Positions 19,089 to 28,851 of a stretch of 64,000 nucleotides of DNA are shown here, piece by piece. The stretch's first letter is position 1. Each line of letters opens with the position of its first letter. The translations under genes were made by a program, and so were the position numbers. Below the pieces are notes generated by a model. The model was not told where the DNA came from, searched no databases, and saw nothing but the letters and a program-made list of their open reading frames with translations. The DNA comes from Proteus mirabilis ATCC 29906 (lineage in GTDB: Bacteria > Pseudomonadota > Gammaproteobacteria > Enterobacterales > Enterobacteriaceae), in contig NZ_GG668578.1 of the NCBI RefSeq assembly GCF_000160755.1, positions 1 to 64,000 of the forward strand, written 5' to 3'.

Positions 19089-19165
19089 GAATACGCGCAA
19101 AATGTTATCATCCCTATTTCTCTATAGAATTTATTCAGCCACACAAATTTTAGTGTGGCTTTTTT
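19089..19165 (+). ncRNA. micA: Hfq-dependent small RNA MicA
   Basis: A roughly 77-base RNA lies between luxS and gshA, opposite in strand, exactly where E. coli micA (sraD) is. The 5' part contains ACGCGCAAAATGTTATCATC, almost identical to the conserved E. coli antisense region used against ompA and other porin mRNAs. The 3' end is a terminator stem GCCACAC/GTGTGGC (19139-19145 and 19153-19159) followed by six T. A sigma-E promoter precedes it. Its expected role is to repress outer membrane protein synthesis during envelope stress. Confidence 0.87.
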
Positions 19166-19176
19166 CTATCTGAGTT

Positions 19177-20757
19177 TTAAGAAGCCACACCATCATTATT
19201 TGGCCCAGCATGGAGCTTCAAATATTCATCGAAAGAAATGGTATCACTCTTTTCTAAGTCTGCCTGACGTTTAATAGATGAAATTCTCTCATGTTCAAAA
19301 GCATCATCTGTTAACACTTCATAAGCGGTATTGACTAATTGTTGATGATATTCTTCAGCTAAAGATAGACCATAACCGCCAATACCCTGTGCTTTAATTT
19401 TTTCTAATAATCTGCCAGAGAAGGTTAATTGCGGATTATCAAACATTTCCTCTAACTTAAGGCAAACTTCTAGATATTTAGTTCCAGAACAGCTATCTAA
19501 TACCTTAGCTACGCGCTGTAAGTCAGCAAAAAGCGCTTTCCCCACTTGTGCTAATGGCTCTTTTCTTTCACCACAACCCATGCCAATAACTTGACCTGGC
19601 TTACGCCCTTCTAGAATAACGTTATTCCAATTTGCACGACAGCAGGCCAATTCTTCTGCATTCATTTCTGGTGCATCCGCTAATACACACCAAATCAAGA
19701 ATAAATCTAAGAAACGGATTTGTGTTTCATCAACGCCGATAGGCGTAAATGGATTGATATCTAATGAGCGAACCTCGATATATTCGATACCACCACGTAA
19801 TAATGCATCAGAAGGTGATTCATCCCCTTTGACTACGCGTTTAGGACGAATAGGCGCATATAATTCATTTTCAATTTGTAATACGTTAGTATTTAATTGA
19901 ATATACTTACCGTCTTTCTTTACACCTAATTTAGCAAATTCTTCTGACGGTTTATGAATAGCCTTTTTCAAACCTTTCACATAAGTCTCTAGATGATTAA
20001 AAGTAATATCTAAATCACTCTGTGACTTATTGGTATAGCCTAAATCACTTAAGCGCAACGAAGTTGCATAAGGTAAGTATTTGGCGCCTTTAGGGGTATT
20101 TTCAAAGGGTAAATTGGTTTTTCGACCTTTTAAGAATGAACCACAAATAGCTGGCGAAGCACCAAAGAAAAAAGGAATTATCCAACCAAAACGGTAGTAA
20201 TTACGGATCAAACGTAAATAACCGTCTGAAATCGCCTCTTTACCTGTTTCTTCATCGGTGATATTTGCCCACGCTTGCCAAAATTCGATAGGTAACGAAA
20301 AATTGTAATGCACACCAGAAATAGTTTGCATTAACGCACCATAACGATTTTTCAGCCCTTCTCGATATAACGTCTTAAAACGCCCAACATTAGAGGTACC
20401 AAATTGCGCTAATGTTATTTTATCTTCGGCTTCAATAAAGCAAGGCATACTCATCGGCCACATACGCTCATTGGTTAAATGACGTGCCGTATAGCGATGC
20501 AAATCACTTAAAAAATGTAAGGTGTGATCAATATTATCGTCAACAGGAGTAATAAACTCTAACAGAGACTCAGCAAAATCTGTCGTGATCCACTTGTGAG
20601 TGAGTGACTTACCTAGCTCGACAGGGTGTCCTGTAGCCGCTAAATGACCATCAGGAGTAACTCTTAAGGTTTCTCGCTCTATACCACGGTGGATACCACA
20701 TAAAACTTTAGGATGGGCTTCCAACCAAGAAAGCGCTTTAGATACGTCCGGGATCAA
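19177..20757 (-). CDS. gshA: Glutamate-cysteine ligase GshA
   Basis: ATP-dependent first step of glutathione synthesis, joining glutamate and cysteine. The 526 residues fit the proteobacterial type-1 family (E. coli 518), with conserved blocks GLERETLRV-like [25 protein letters not shown] and [12 protein letters not shown]. The start codon is TTG at 20757 giving MIPDVSKAL, as in E. coli, supported by GGAGG five bases upstream. The second enzyme, gshB, is also in this window at 62670. Confidence 0.97.
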   Translation of the reverse strand: MIPDVSKALSWLEAHPKVLCGIHRGIERETLRVTPDGHLAATGHPVELGKSLTHKWITTDFAESLLEFITPVDDNIDHTLHFLSDLHRYTARHLTNERMWPMSMPCFIEAEDKITLAQFGTSNVGRFKTLYREGLKNRYGALMQTISGVHYNFSLPIEFWQAWANITDEETGKEAISDGYLRLIRNYYRFGWIIPFFFGASPAICGSFLKGRKTNLPFENTPKGAKYLPYATSLRLSDLGYTNKSQSDLDITFNHLETYVKGLKKAIHKPSEEFAKLGVKKDGKYIQLNTNVLQIENELYAPIRPKRVVKGDESPSDALLRGGIEYIEVRSLDINPFTPIGVDETQIRFLDLFLIWCVLADAPEMNAEELACCRANWNNVILEGRKPGQVIGMGCGERKEPLAQVGKALFADLQRVAKVLDSCSGTKYLEVCLKLEEMFDNPQLTFSGRLLEKIKAQGIGGYGLSLAEEYHQQLVNTAYEVLTDDAFEHERISSIKRQADLEKSDTISFDEYLKLHAGPNNDGVAS

Positions 20758-20910
20758 AGGTGACCTCCCGCGTTGGTTAATGTTAATAAGTAGATAACAG
20801 TTACTTTATCGCAAAGTCACCAAATTGTCGCTGATTAGATGATATCGGCGTTATTAGTTGATGCGAAACAAATCGATAATATATAAACAATGCAGGAAAG
20901 AGAAAAAGCA

Positions 20911-20936
20911 AAAAGCCCCGCGATAAGCGAGGCTTT
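20911..20936 (-). terminator. Terminator of the tRNA cluster
   Basis: On the minus strand, GCCTCGC and GCGGGGC form a 7-base stem (one G-U) with a short loop, followed by TTTTTGCTTTTT, just downstream of the last tRNA-Arg. Confidence 0.8.
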
Positions 20937-20941
20937 AAAGA

Positions 20942-21018
20942 TGGTGCATCCTGGAGGATTCGAACCTCCGACCGCTCGGTTCGTAGCCGAGTACTCTATC
21001 CAGCTGAGCTAAGGATGC
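20942..21018 (-). tRNA. tRNA-Arg(ACG), copy 4 in transcription order
   Basis: A 77-base cloverleaf on the minus strand with encoded CCA. The acceptor is GCATCCT/AGGATGC, the anticodon loop CTACGAA (anticodon ACG, read as ICG for CGN codons), and the T-arm GGTTCGAATCC. It is identical to the other three copies upstream. It corresponds to the argQ/Z/Y/V cluster of E. coli. Confidence 0.97.
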
Positions 21019-21061
21019 AGTCGTACTAATTTAACTAAGATAAGCTAACTTTATAAAAAGA

Positions 21062-21138
21062 TGGTGCATCCTGGAGGATTCGAACCTCCGACCGCTCGGT
21101 TCGTAGCCGAGTACTCTATCCAGCTGAGCTAAGGATGC
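21062..21138 (-). tRNA. tRNA-Arg(ACG), copy 3
   Basis: Same 77-base sequence as the neighbouring copies, with anticodon ACG and encoded CCA. A 43-base spacer separates it from the last copy. Confidence 0.97.
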
Positions 21139-21189
21139 GTCGTTATCTTTTTGCCTCTCACATTACATTGTGCAATGTCGAGAAATAAG

Positions 21190-21266
21190 TGGTGCATCCT
21201 GGAGGATTCGAACCTCCGACCGCTCGGTTCGTAGCCGAGTACTCTATCCAGCTGAGCTAAGGATGC
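21190..21266 (-). tRNA. tRNA-Arg(ACG), copy 2
   Basis: Identical tRNA-Arg(ACG) with encoded CCA. It is the first copy after an intervening terminator-like hairpin (21315-21349). Confidence 0.97.
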
Positions 21267-21314
21267 ACGTTGTTTAATTTTACTCTTTTAATGCAAATTA
21301 TTCACTATTTGCAC

Positions 21315-21349
21315 CAAAATAAAAACCCCATACATTTAATCATGGGGTT
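21315..21349 (-). terminator. Terminator-like hairpin inside the tRNA cluster
   Basis: On the minus strand, AACCCCAT (complement of 21342-21349) and ATGGGGTT (complement of 21324-21331) form an 8-base stem followed by TTTATTTT. It lies between the first and second tRNA-Arg, so it either partly terminates the serine-arginine transcript or acts as a processing signal. Confidence 0.6.
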
Positions 21350-21355
21350 GGAATA

Positions 21356-21432
21356 TGGTGCATCCTGGAGGATTCGAACCTCCGACCGCTCGGTTCGTAG
21401 CCGAGTACTCTATCCAGCTGAGCTAAGGATGC
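21356..21432 (-). tRNA. tRNA-Arg(ACG), copy 1
   Basis: Identical 77-base tRNA-Arg(ACG) with CCA, directly after tRNA-Ser (9-base spacer). Confidence 0.97.
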
Positions 21433-21441
21433 AAATCTAAA

Positions 21442-21534
21442 TGGCGGTGAGAGAGGGATTCGAACCCTCGATGCAGCTTTTGACCGCATACTCCCTTAGC
21501 AGGGGAGCGCCTTCAGCCTCTCGGCCATCTCACC
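21442..21534 (-). tRNA. tRNA-Ser(GCT)
   Basis: A 93-base class II tRNA with a long variable arm, encoded CCA, acceptor GGTGAGA and anticodon loop CTGCTAA (anticodon GCT, decoding AGC/AGU). It is the first gene of the cluster, matching serV of E. coli, which also precedes the argVYZQ genes next to csrA. Confidence 0.97.
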
Positions 21535-21591
21535 ATATTTAGAACCACTCGAAGAAGTTCTTTGTGAACATCTCGTCTCTGTGTGGCGCAC

Positions 21592-21619
21592 ATATTACTT
21601 TCTCAGCCTGAGAAGTCAA
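21592..21619 (-). promoter_or_regulatory. Putative promoter of the tRNA-Ser/Arg cluster
   Basis: On the minus strand, TTGACT (complement of 21614-21619), a 16-base spacer and TAATAT (complement of 21592-21597), followed by a GC-rich stretch GTGCGCCACAC, the kind of discriminator seen at stringently controlled stable-RNA promoters. The remainder of 21620-21923 shows no credible gene. Confidence 0.55.
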
Positions 21620-21929
21620 ACAATTTTTCTCAACTTTTTACGAATATAGGTTCGTTTGAACACTTCACAAACAAACTGATGCGTTTATCAGCAAGAAAGG
21701 CTAAAAAAGAACTGAATACCATGATATCGCTGATGAAAAATCATTCAAGCATTTTATCTCATCGACGAATAATTTTATTCCCCCTACTAATAATTATGAA
21801 TCGAATGATAAGCAGTAAAAAGACTTTCAATTCTGTCAATCAGAATAAGCGGATAGTGTAATAATAAATACAGTTCAAAAGAGCGAGGTGAAGAACGAGA
21901 AAGAAAATGGAAAGTTCTATAGAAAAGAA

Positions 21930-21962
21930 AAGCGCCCAGACCCGGCAAAAGTGTGGACGCTT
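21930..21962 (-). terminator. csrA terminator
   Basis: On the minus strand, AAGCGTCCA (complement of 21954-21962) pairs with TGGGCGCTT (complement of 21930-21938) with one G-U, followed by TTTCTTTTC. It lies 38 bases after the csrA stop. Confidence 0.75.
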
Positions 21963-21999
21963 ACGAAGAAAGGGTAACTAGCTAAAAATAAGAGATTGC

Positions 22000-22188
22000 T
22001 TAGTAGTTATCTGTGGGCTGAGTTTTCTCGGCCTGAATTCGTTGATAGATCTCTTCACGATGGACAGATACTTCTTTGGGGGCATTTACGCCAATACGTA
22101 CCTGATTACCTTTAACCCCTAAAACGGTTACGGTTACATCATCGCCTATCATAAGCGTTTCACCAACTCGACGAGTTAGAATAAGCAT
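22000..22188 (-). CDS. csrA: Carbon storage regulator CsrA
   Basis: Dimeric RNA-binding protein that recognises GGA motifs in mRNA leaders and represses or stabilises them; it controls glycogen, biofilm and motility genes and is antagonised by CsrB/CsrC-type RNAs. The 62 residues (E. coli 61) begin [20 protein letters not shown] and keep the RNA-contacting Arg in [20 protein letters not shown] precedes the ATG. It lies between alaS and tRNA-Ser, as in E. coli. Confidence 0.98.
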
Positions 22189-22354
22189 TCTTTGCTCCTT
22201 GAAAATTTACAAGAGTCGGGTCTCTAGAATTTCCCGGCCATTATCCATCATACATTGTCAATTCGTATAATCATTATTTATCACATATAGCCCATACTTC
22301 ATAACAAAATATAAATTTTGTGATTGATTATTTAACGGATTGTCAATATTACAT

Positions 22355-22391
22355 AAAGCGTTACCCCTAAAAACTAGGGATAACGCTTTTT
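22355..22391. terminator. Hairpin terminator after alaS
   Basis: AAAGCGTTA (22355-22363) and TAACGCTTT (22381-22389) pair perfectly, with an inner CCC/GGG. The longest T-run is on the plus strand, so termination of alaS (minus strand) may be partial, allowing read-through to csrA. Confidence 0.6.
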
Positions 22392-22405
22392 CAGGTAGCT
22401 ATCGC

Positions 22406-25033
22406 TTAAAGATGCGATTCTACCCACTCGTCAACACTCGCTAAAGCAGCGGGTAACGCTTCAACATCTGTACCACCAGCTTGTGCCATATCAGGGCGAC
22501 CACCACCTTTACCACCGATTTGCTGAGCGACAAAACTAATTAGCTCACCTGCTTTTATTTTAGCAGTCAAATCCTTAGTCACACCGACAATTAAGCTCAC
22601 TTTACCATCAGAAATAGTAGAAAGTACAATTATTGCTGAACCTAATTGATTTTTTAAATCATCAACCATTGTTCTTAACATTTTTGGTTCAACATTATTC
22701 AGTTCACGAACTAAAAGTTTGATACCTTTCACATTCTTAGCTTGGCTTCCTAACGAGGAGCTTTCTTGAGCTGCTTGCTGATCTTTCAGTTGTTGAAGTT
22801 CTTTTTCTAATGAACGGTATTTTTCTTGAACCGTTTTAATTTTCTCAACTAAATTACTACCATCACTTTTAAGTGCATGTGCCACAAGAGAAATCAGATC
22901 CGATTGCTCATGAACACTTTCAATCGCTGTAGCCCCCGTAATCGCTTCAATTCGGCGAATACCGGCCGCAGTCCCTGATTCACTCATAATGCGGAATAGA
23001 CCAATATCACCCGTTCTGGCTGCGTGAGTACCACCACAAAGTTCAGTTGAGAAATCCCCCATGGTTAAAACACGAACACGTTCTTCATATTTCTCACCAA
23101 AGAGTGCCATCGCACCTTTTTGCTTCGCATCTTCAAGATCCATTAACTCGGTGACAACCGGCGAGTTAAGGCGGATTTGCGCGTTAACAATGTCTTCAAT
23201 TTCACGTAACTGTTCTGGTTTTACTGCTTCAAAGTGAGAGAAGTCAAAACGCAGATATTTATCGTTAACTAAAGAGCCTTTCTGGGTAACATGAGTGCCT
23301 AATACTTGGCGTAATGCCGCATGCAATAAATGCGTTGCTGAGTGATTTAAGCGAATAGCATCACGACGAGCCACATCAATGACTGCATTGATCTTATGAT
23401 TAACAATAAAAGATCCAGAAATGACTTTACCAATATGACCAATAGCCTTGCCATATTTTTGCGTGTCGGTAACTTCAAACTGGCTATCTTTGCCAATCAG
23501 AAGACCTTTATCACCTACTTGGCCACCAGACTCAGCATAAAAAGCCGTTTTATCTAAGAAGATAATCCCTTCTTCACCTGCTTTAAGCTCAGTGACTGTT
23601 TGACCATTATGGAAAATCGCATTAATAGTACCTTGTTGCTCATTATGGTCATAACCTGAGAAATCACTGCGACTATCGACTTTAATCAGTTCGTTATAGT
23701 CAGTACCAAAACCGCTAGATTCACGAGCACGTTTACGTTGCTCTTCCATTGCCAGTTCAAAGCCTTCTTCATCAACTTTGATATTTCTTTCACGGCAAAC
23801 ATCCGCAGTTAAATCTAATGGGAAACCATATGTATCATAAAGACGGAAAGCCGTTTCACCCGCTAAAGTATCACCGGTTAATTTTTCTAGCTCTTCATCT
23901 AATAATTGTAAACCGCGCTCTAAAGTACGTGCAAACTGCTCTTCTTCCGTTTTAAGTACTTTTTCAACGATTTCTTGTTGATTCTTAAGTTCTTTACCGG
24001 CTTCAGCCATTACATCAATAAGCGGTGCAACGAGTTTATAGAAGAAAGTATCTTTCGCACCTAACATATAACCATGGCGTACAGCACGACGGATAATACG
24101 ACGTAGCACATAGCCTCGACCTTCATTAGAAGGAATGACACCATCACAAACAAGGAAAGAACAAGAACGGATATGGTCGGCAATCACACGTAATGATTTA
24201 TTTGCTAAGTCTGTCGCATTAGTCACTTCAGCAACGGATTTAATGAGTGCGCGGAATAAATCAATATCATAGTTAGAGTTAACATGCTGTAGTACAGCAG
24301 TAATACGCTCTAATCCCATTCCCGTATCAACAGAAGGCTTCGGCAATGGATCCATTGTACCATCTGATTTACGGTTGAACTGCATAAAGACGATATTCCA
24401 GATCTCAATATAGCGATCACCGTCTTCTTCAGGTGTCCCTGGCGGTCCCCCCCAAATATGATCACCATGATCGTAAAATATCTCAGTACATGGACCACAA
24501 GGCCCCGTATCTCCCATTTGCCAGAAGTTATCTGAAGCAAATGGTGCGCCTTTATTATCACCAATACGAATAATGCGCTCAGCTGGAACACCAACTTCTT
24601 TATTCCAGATATCATAAGCTTCATCATCAGTGGCATAAACGGTTACCCAAAGTCTCTCTTTAGGTAAGTTAAACCACTCTTTGCCAGTTAATAATTCCCA
24701 GGCAAAGTTAATTGCATCATGTTTGAAATAGTCACCAAAACTAAAGTTACCTAACATTTCAAAAAATGTATGGTGACGTGCTGTATAACCCACATTTTCT
24801 AAATCATTATGTTTACCACCCGCGCGCACACAACGTTGCGCGGTTGTCGCTCGGGAATAAGGTCGGTTGTCCAATCCAAGAAATACATCTTTAAATTGGT
24901 TCATCCCTGCGTTTGTAAACAGCAATGTTGGATCATTATTTGGAACCAAAGAACTGCTTGGTACTATTTGATGTCCTTTAGTATGAAAAAAGTCGAGAAA
25001 CGCCTGACGGATCTCAGCGGTGCTTTTGCTCAT
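22406..25033 (-). CDS. alaS: Alanyl-tRNA synthetase
   Basis: Charges tRNA-Ala and edits mischarged Ser/Gly. The 875 residues (E. coli 876) have an N-terminal class II catalytic domain ([33 protein letters not shown]), an editing domain with the zinc motif [11 protein letters not shown] and later [11 protein letters not shown], a coiled-coil region near 740-780 and a C-terminal domain ending [12 protein letters not shown]... EWVESHL. It lies between recA and csrA as in E. coli, except that recX is not found upstream. Confidence 0.98.
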   Translation of the reverse strand: MSKSTAEIRQAFLDFFHTKGHQIVPSSSLVPNNDPTLLFTNAGMNQFKDVFLGLDNRPYSRATTAQRCVRAGGKHNDLENVGYTARHHTFFEMLGNFSFGDYFKHDAINFAWELLTGKEWFNLPKERLWVTVYATDDEAYDIWNKEVGVPAERIIRIGDNKGAPFASDNFWQMGDTGPCGPCTEIFYDHGDHIWGGPPGTPEEDGDRYIEIWNIVFMQFNRKSDGTMDPLPKPSVDTGMGLERITAVLQHVNSNYDIDLFRALIKSVAEVTNATDLANKSLRVIADHIRSCSFLVCDGVIPSNEGRGYVLRRIIRRAVRHGYMLGAKDTFFYKLVAPLIDVMAEAGKELKNQQEIVEKVLKTEEEQFARTLERGLQLLDEELEKLTGDTLAGETAFRLYDTYGFPLDLTADVCRERNIKVDEEGFELAMEEQRKRARESSGFGTDYNELIKVDSRSDFSGYDHNEQQGTINAIFHNGQTVTELKAGEEGIIFLDKTAFYAESGGQVGDKGLLIGKDSQFEVTDTQKYGKAIGHIGKVISGSFIVNHKINAVIDVARRDAIRLNHSATHLLHAALRQVLGTHVTQKGSLVNDKYLRFDFSHFEAVKPEQLREIEDIVNAQIRLNSPVVTELMDLEDAKQKGAMALFGEKYEERVRVLTMGDFSTELCGGTHAARTGDIGLFRIMSESGTAAGIRRIEAITGATAIESVHEQSDLISLVAHALKSDGSNLVEKIKTVQEKYRSLEKELQQLKDQQAAQESSSLGSQAKNVKGIKLLVRELNNVEPKMLRTMVDDLKNQLGSAIIVLSTISDGKVSLIVGVTKDLTAKIKAGELISFVAQQIGGKGGGRPDMAQAGGTDVEALPAALASVDEWVESHL

Positions 25034-25934
25034 AATTATCCCGAAATCAAGCTGGAAAAACAGAAATTAGAAATCTAGTTAGAGGAGGTTTAGTTTTACC
25101 TCTACTTAGCCAACGAATACATAAGTAGGGATAAGATAGAATTTCTTCGCTCAGAAGTAAAACCCCCGATAAACTTATTCGAGTTGACATTGTAAATCGT
25201 CTAGTAGTTTTCTGAAAGTAGCAACATACTTCAAGATAGGTCGTTTTAACCAAATCGAGGCGAATTTTGTAAGATATGAGAAGGTAATGACGATAATTTC
25301 ATAATAAAACTATTAAATAATTTTTTCGTCATTTTTAGTTTATTATCAATAGCATTTTGCTCATTTGCTCGCAACAGCTATCCTAAATCTGTATTATCAA
25401 AAAAAGCCAATATTCCCATTACACATTTAATTTTTCTGAATAAAAATCCCGCCAGAATCATTTAACTAAATATATTTACTGATAAATTTAAAATAATAAA
25501 GTAGCAAAAATCCATTTCTCTCGTAGTCAAAGAGATTGATTATCTATATAGATAGATGCTAACAAGTTATTTTAATGCTGTTTTTTCAAACATGTAAAAG
25601 AAATATGATGTTATAAATAACCAATAGAATACATCACCAAATCTTCACTATATAAACACTTACATAGTGTAAAACCACCCAAAGATAAAAATATTGTTAT
25701 TGCTGATAAAATAGTAATAAATTGCAAAAAAAAAGAAAAACAGTGAAAAATAAACTAATTTTTCACTACCACTGAGTGGTTAATTTTTACATAAAACAAA
25801 AAGGAAGCTTTTTTAAGGCTTCCTTTGATATCTGAATAAAATTTATACAAACAAGTTATTCTATGGGATGCTGTCGTGATAATAGCCAATGATTTAAGGT
25901 CTATTTTCACACAAACAGCATGACAACCAGCTAA
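25034..25934. other. Gene-poor AT-rich gap between alaS and recA (no recX)
   Basis: About 900 bases without a convincing gene. E. coli has recX here, but no frame on either strand resembles RecX; the longest (25047-25253, minus) is 68 codons and of unusual composition. From about 25540 the DNA holds stacked inverted repeats: ATCTATATAGAT near 25542, CACTAT/ATAGTG near 25648-25671, AGTGAAAAAT/ATTTTTCACT (25742-25767), ACCACTGAGTGGT (25768-25780) and the recA terminator (25800-25826). It could be decayed gene sequence or hold an unannotated RNA. Confidence 0.6.
25790..25826 (-). terminator. recA terminator
   Basis: AAAGGAAGC (25800-25808) and GCTTCCTTT (25818-25826) pair perfectly. On the minus strand the stem is followed by TTGTTTTATG, about 110 bases past the recA stop. 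Confidence 0.7.
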
Positions 25935-27002
25935 TTACTCTTTTGTGTCGTCAGCATCACTGTCTGACTCTTCACCTGCAAAATCCGCAGCACTTGTGAA
26001 TTCACCAGCATGATTTAACAACATTTCACGCAATTTAGTGTTTAACTCATTGTACATTTCAGGATGTTCTTTTAAGTAATTGGTTGCGTTAGCTTTACCT
26101 TGACCAATTTTTTCGCCATTGTAGCTATACCAAGCACCTGCTTTCTCTACTAACTTATGTTTAACACCTAAATCAATCAGTTCGCCATAGGTATTAATAC
26201 CTTCACCGTACATAATTTGGAATTCAGCTTGTTTAAACGGTGCAGCCACTTTATTTTTAACAACTTTAACGCGAGTCTCACTACCAATGACTTCATCACC
26301 ATTTTTGACAGAGCCAATGCGACGAATGTCTAAACGAACAGAAGCATAGAATTTAAGCGCATTACCACCGGTCGTGGTTTCTGGGTTACCAAACATAACA
26401 CCGATTTTCATACGAATTTGGTTAATGAAAATCAGCAGTGTATTAGAGTTTTTAAGGTTACCCGCTAGTTTACGCATAGCTTGGCTCATCATACGTGCGG
26501 CTAAACCAACGTGTGAATCACCAATTTCACCTTCAATTTCAGCTTTTGGTGTTAATGCTGCCACGGAGTCCACGACAATAACATCGACCGCACCAGAGCG
26601 AGATAATGCATCACAAATTTCCAGAGCTTGTTCACCTGTGTCAGGTTGAGAGCAGAGTAGATTATCGATATCGACACCTAGCTTTTGAGCATAAATTGGG
26701 TCTAATGCATGTTCAGCATCAATAAATGCACAAATTTTTCCTTCACGCTGAGCAGAGGCAATAACTTGTAGAGTCAAGGTTGTTTTACCAGAAGATTCAG
26801 GGCCATAGATTTCAACAATACGGCCACGTGGCAATCCACCTGCACCTAAAGCAACGTCTAATGATAAAGATCCTGTAGAGATAGTTTCTACGTTCATGGA
26901 ACGGTCTTCGCCCAGACGCATGATAGAACCTTTACCAAATTGCTTTTCAATTTGACCAAGTGCTGCGGCCAATGCTTTTTGTTTGTTTTCATCAATAGCC
27001 AT
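25935..27002 (-). CDS. recA: Recombinase RecA
   Basis: Forms ATP-dependent filaments on single-stranded DNA for homologous recombination and triggers LexA self-cleavage. Starting at ATG 27002 (GGGAG six bases upstream) gives MAIDENKQ and 355 residues; the frame is open a further nine codons but those are not conserved. Walker [10 protein letters not shown] lies near residue 67, loop L2 is [21 protein letters not shown], and the acidic tail ends [10 protein letters not shown]. It is preceded by a LexA-controlled promoter almost identical in layout to that of E. coli recA. Confidence 0.99.
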   Translation of the reverse strand: MAIDENKQKALAAALGQIEKQFGKGSIMRLGEDRSMNVETISTGSLSLDVALGAGGLPRGRIVEIYGPESSGKTTLTLQVIASAQREGKICAFIDAEHALDPIYAQKLGVDIDNLLCSQPDTGEQALEICDALSRSGAVDVIVVDSVAALTPKAEIEGEIGDSHVGLAARMMSQAMRKLAGNLKNSNTLLIFINQIRMKIGVMFGNPETTTGGNALKFYASVRLDIRRIGSVKNGDEVIGSETRVKVVKNKVAAPFKQAEFQIMYGEGINTYGELIDLGVKHKLVEKAGAWYSYNGEKIGQGKANATNYLKEHPEMYNELNTKLREMLLNHAGEFTSAADFAGEESDSDADDTKE

Positions 27003-27080
27003 GTTATCTCCCTCTGGGCAGTGAAGCATAAAGATGGGTCACTACCATTAAAACGTATATGATTTTGCTTGTTGAAACTC

Positions 27081-27108
27081 ATTATACTGTATAATCATAC
27101 AGTATCAA
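27081..27108 (-). promoter_or_regulatory. recA promoter with embedded LexA (SOS) box
   Basis: On the minus strand, the -35 is TTGATA (complement of 27103-27108) and the -10 is TATAAT (complement of 27081-27086). The 16-base spacer is exactly the LexA box CTGTATGATTATACAG (27087-27102). The extended plus-strand form TACTGTATAATCATACAGTA (27085-27104) is palindromic except at its centre. Confidence 0.95.
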
Positions 27109-27109
27109 G

Positions 27110-27616
27110 TTAATTATTAATAATTTCTTTAAGAATTGATTTTAAAGAGAAAATCACAGATTTGGCTCTCACCTCCTCTCGTGATCCACTAAAAATACAG
27201 TGTTTAGCAACCACTCGAAGCCCCTCTGGGGTTTTTATTGCAAAGCCAAACCAAACTAAACCAACGGGCTTCTCTTCACTACCGCCGCCGGGACCTGCAA
27301 TACCACTAACCGATACAGCATAGTCTGCATTTGCTGTTAGCAGTGCCCCTTTTGCCATCTCACAGACAACTTGTTCACTCACGGCACCAAAATCAGACAA
27401 TGTTTGCTCATCTACACCAATCATGTCATGTTTAGCTTGATTACTGTAAGTCACAAAACCTCGATGATAATAATCCGAGCTACCTGCTATATCAGTAATG
27501 ACTTTTGCAATCCATCCTCCAGTACATGATTCTGCAGTAGTTAACGTTTTTTTTCGCTCTAGCAGTGCCTGACCGACTTCAATGCTCAGATGGGTCATTT
27601 CATCATTATTTATCAT
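27110..27616 (-). CDS. pncC: Nicotinamide-nucleotide amidohydrolase PncC (CinA C-domain)
   Basis: Deamidates nicotinamide mononucleotide to nicotinate mononucleotide in NAD recycling. The 168-residue single-domain protein has the CinA C-terminal fold with TTAESCTGGWIAK near residue 25 (active-site Ser) and SGIAGPGGGSEEKPVG. It lies immediately upstream of recA, as ygaD does in E. coli. Its stop is only a few bases from the recA -35 region. Confidence 0.95.
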   Translation of the reverse strand: MINNDEMTHLSIEVGQALLERKKTLTTAESCTGGWIAKVITDIAGSSDYYHRGFVTYSNQAKHDMIGVDEQTLSDFGAVSEQVVCEMAKGALLTANADYAVSVSGIAGPGGGSEEKPVGLVWFGFAIKTPEGLRVVAKHCIFSGSREEVRAKSVIFSLKSILKEIINN

Positions 27617-27648
27617 GAAGGTTGTTTCACCTCGACTCTCAATTAACG

Positions 27649-28851
27649 TTATTCAGCTCTCTTTCTGGTGCAATCCCATAACCATAATCCACCAATTGCT
27701 AGCGCAAAGATAGCACCAAAGCCAATACCAATTGTAATAACGGAAACACCCATACTGGTGACTAGTGAGAACAAACCTAGCATCAGTAACATTGCGGTAT
27801 TCTCACCTAAATTTTGTACAGCAATGGCATTACCCGCTCCCACACTATGCTTTCCTTTATCTTGTAGCAAAGCATTTAATGGTACAACAAAGAAGCCACC
27901 AAAAATGCCAATAACAACTAAGATAAAATAGGCTGGAATAATGGTGGTTTGTAATGAGAAGTAAACAACACCTAAGCCAATTAAAACCCCGGCAGGCATA
28001 CAACGACGGACCGTTTTTAATGTGACAAACTTAGCGGCTAAACCAGCGCCAATCACGATACCAATCGCCACCATCGCATTTAATATTGTTGGTGTTGTAT
28101 TATCAGTCATTCCCAAAGCAATAGGCACCCATTGCACTAATAGAAAACGCAATGTTACGCCGGCCCCCCAAAACATACTTGTTCCTACCAGAGAAAAACG
28201 GCTCTCTTTATCTCGCCATAAAGAGCCACAAGCAGCTAAGAATTGATTGAATATTTTTTTAATATTCCAGCCTCGACCTATTTGAGCAGGTGATAACTTG
28301 GGAATGCTAAAGTTAACCAATACAGCCAAAGCATACATTGTCGCACAGACAGCTAATGCTAAGATAATGCTCCAATCGGAAAGAAGCCCACCAATCACAG
28401 AGCCTAATAAAATTGCCGCAATAGTTGATGCTTCCATTAAGCCATTTGCTTTGACTAAACGCTCGCCATCGGTTAACTCACCTAAAATACCATATTTAGC
28501 AGGCGAATAAATGGCGGCGCCGATCCCCACTAAGGCGTAACCTAAGAATGGATCGGTTCCAATACAAATAAGAAAAGCACCGGCAAATTTTAACGCATTA
28601 CCAGTAAGCATCACCCTACCTTTAGGCTGGCGATCGGCAACTTGTCCAACAAAAGGAGCTAAGAGAATATAAGCCAGCACAAACACCATTTGTAAAATAG
28701 GCTGGCTCCATTCTGGATAAAGTGCTGATTTAAATTGAGCGAGTATGGCAAATAACAAAGCATTATCCGCAAATGCAGAAAGAAACTGTGATAATAATAC
28801 TGCTTTCATGCCCTTACTCAGTAATGGGGGCTGACTTATATTCTCTGACAT
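27649..28851 (-). CDS. lplT: Lysophospholipid transporter LplT
   Basis: Major facilitator protein that flips lysophosphatidylethanolamine into the cytoplasmic leaflet for re-acylation by Aas. The 400 residues carry about 12 membrane segments; the start [25 protein letters not shown] is typical of LplT. Its ATG overlaps the aas stop by one base (TAATG), so the two are translationally coupled, as in E. coli. Here the pair sits next to pncC-recA, a different place from E. coli. Confidence 0.96.
   Translation of the reverse strand: MSENISQPPLLSKGMKAVLLSQFLSAFADNALLFAILAQFKSALYPEWSQPILQMVFVLAYILLAPFVGQVADRQPKGRVMLTGNALKFAGAFLICIGTDPFLGYALVGIGAAIYSPAKYGILGELTDGERLVKANGLMEASTIAAILLGSVIGGLLSDWSIILALAVCATMYALAVLVNFSIPKLSPAQIGRGWNIKKIFNQFLAACGSLWRDKESRFSLVGTSMFWGAGVTLRFLLVQWVPIALGMTDNTTPTILNAMVAIGIVIGAGLAAKFVTLKTVRRCMPAGVLIGLGVVYFSLQTTIIPAYFILVVIGIFGGFFVVPLNALLQDKGKHSVGAGNAIAVQNLGENTAMLLMLGLFSLVTSMGVSVITIGIGFGAIFALAIGGLWLWDCTRKRAE

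Noticed and set aside
20942-21432. Direct repeats of about 77 bases, briefly considered as a CRISPR-like array
   Set aside because: The repeats are identical tRNA-Arg genes with encoded CCA.
21583-21861. A 92-codon plus-strand frame starting with GTG upstream of tRNA-Ser
   Set aside because: It lacks a ribosome site, overlaps the putative tRNA promoter and has no family character; a chance frame in the intergenic region.
25047-25253. A 68-codon minus-strand frame beside alaS, considered as a recX relic
   Set aside because: It does not align with RecX in sequence or length and has no ribosome site.
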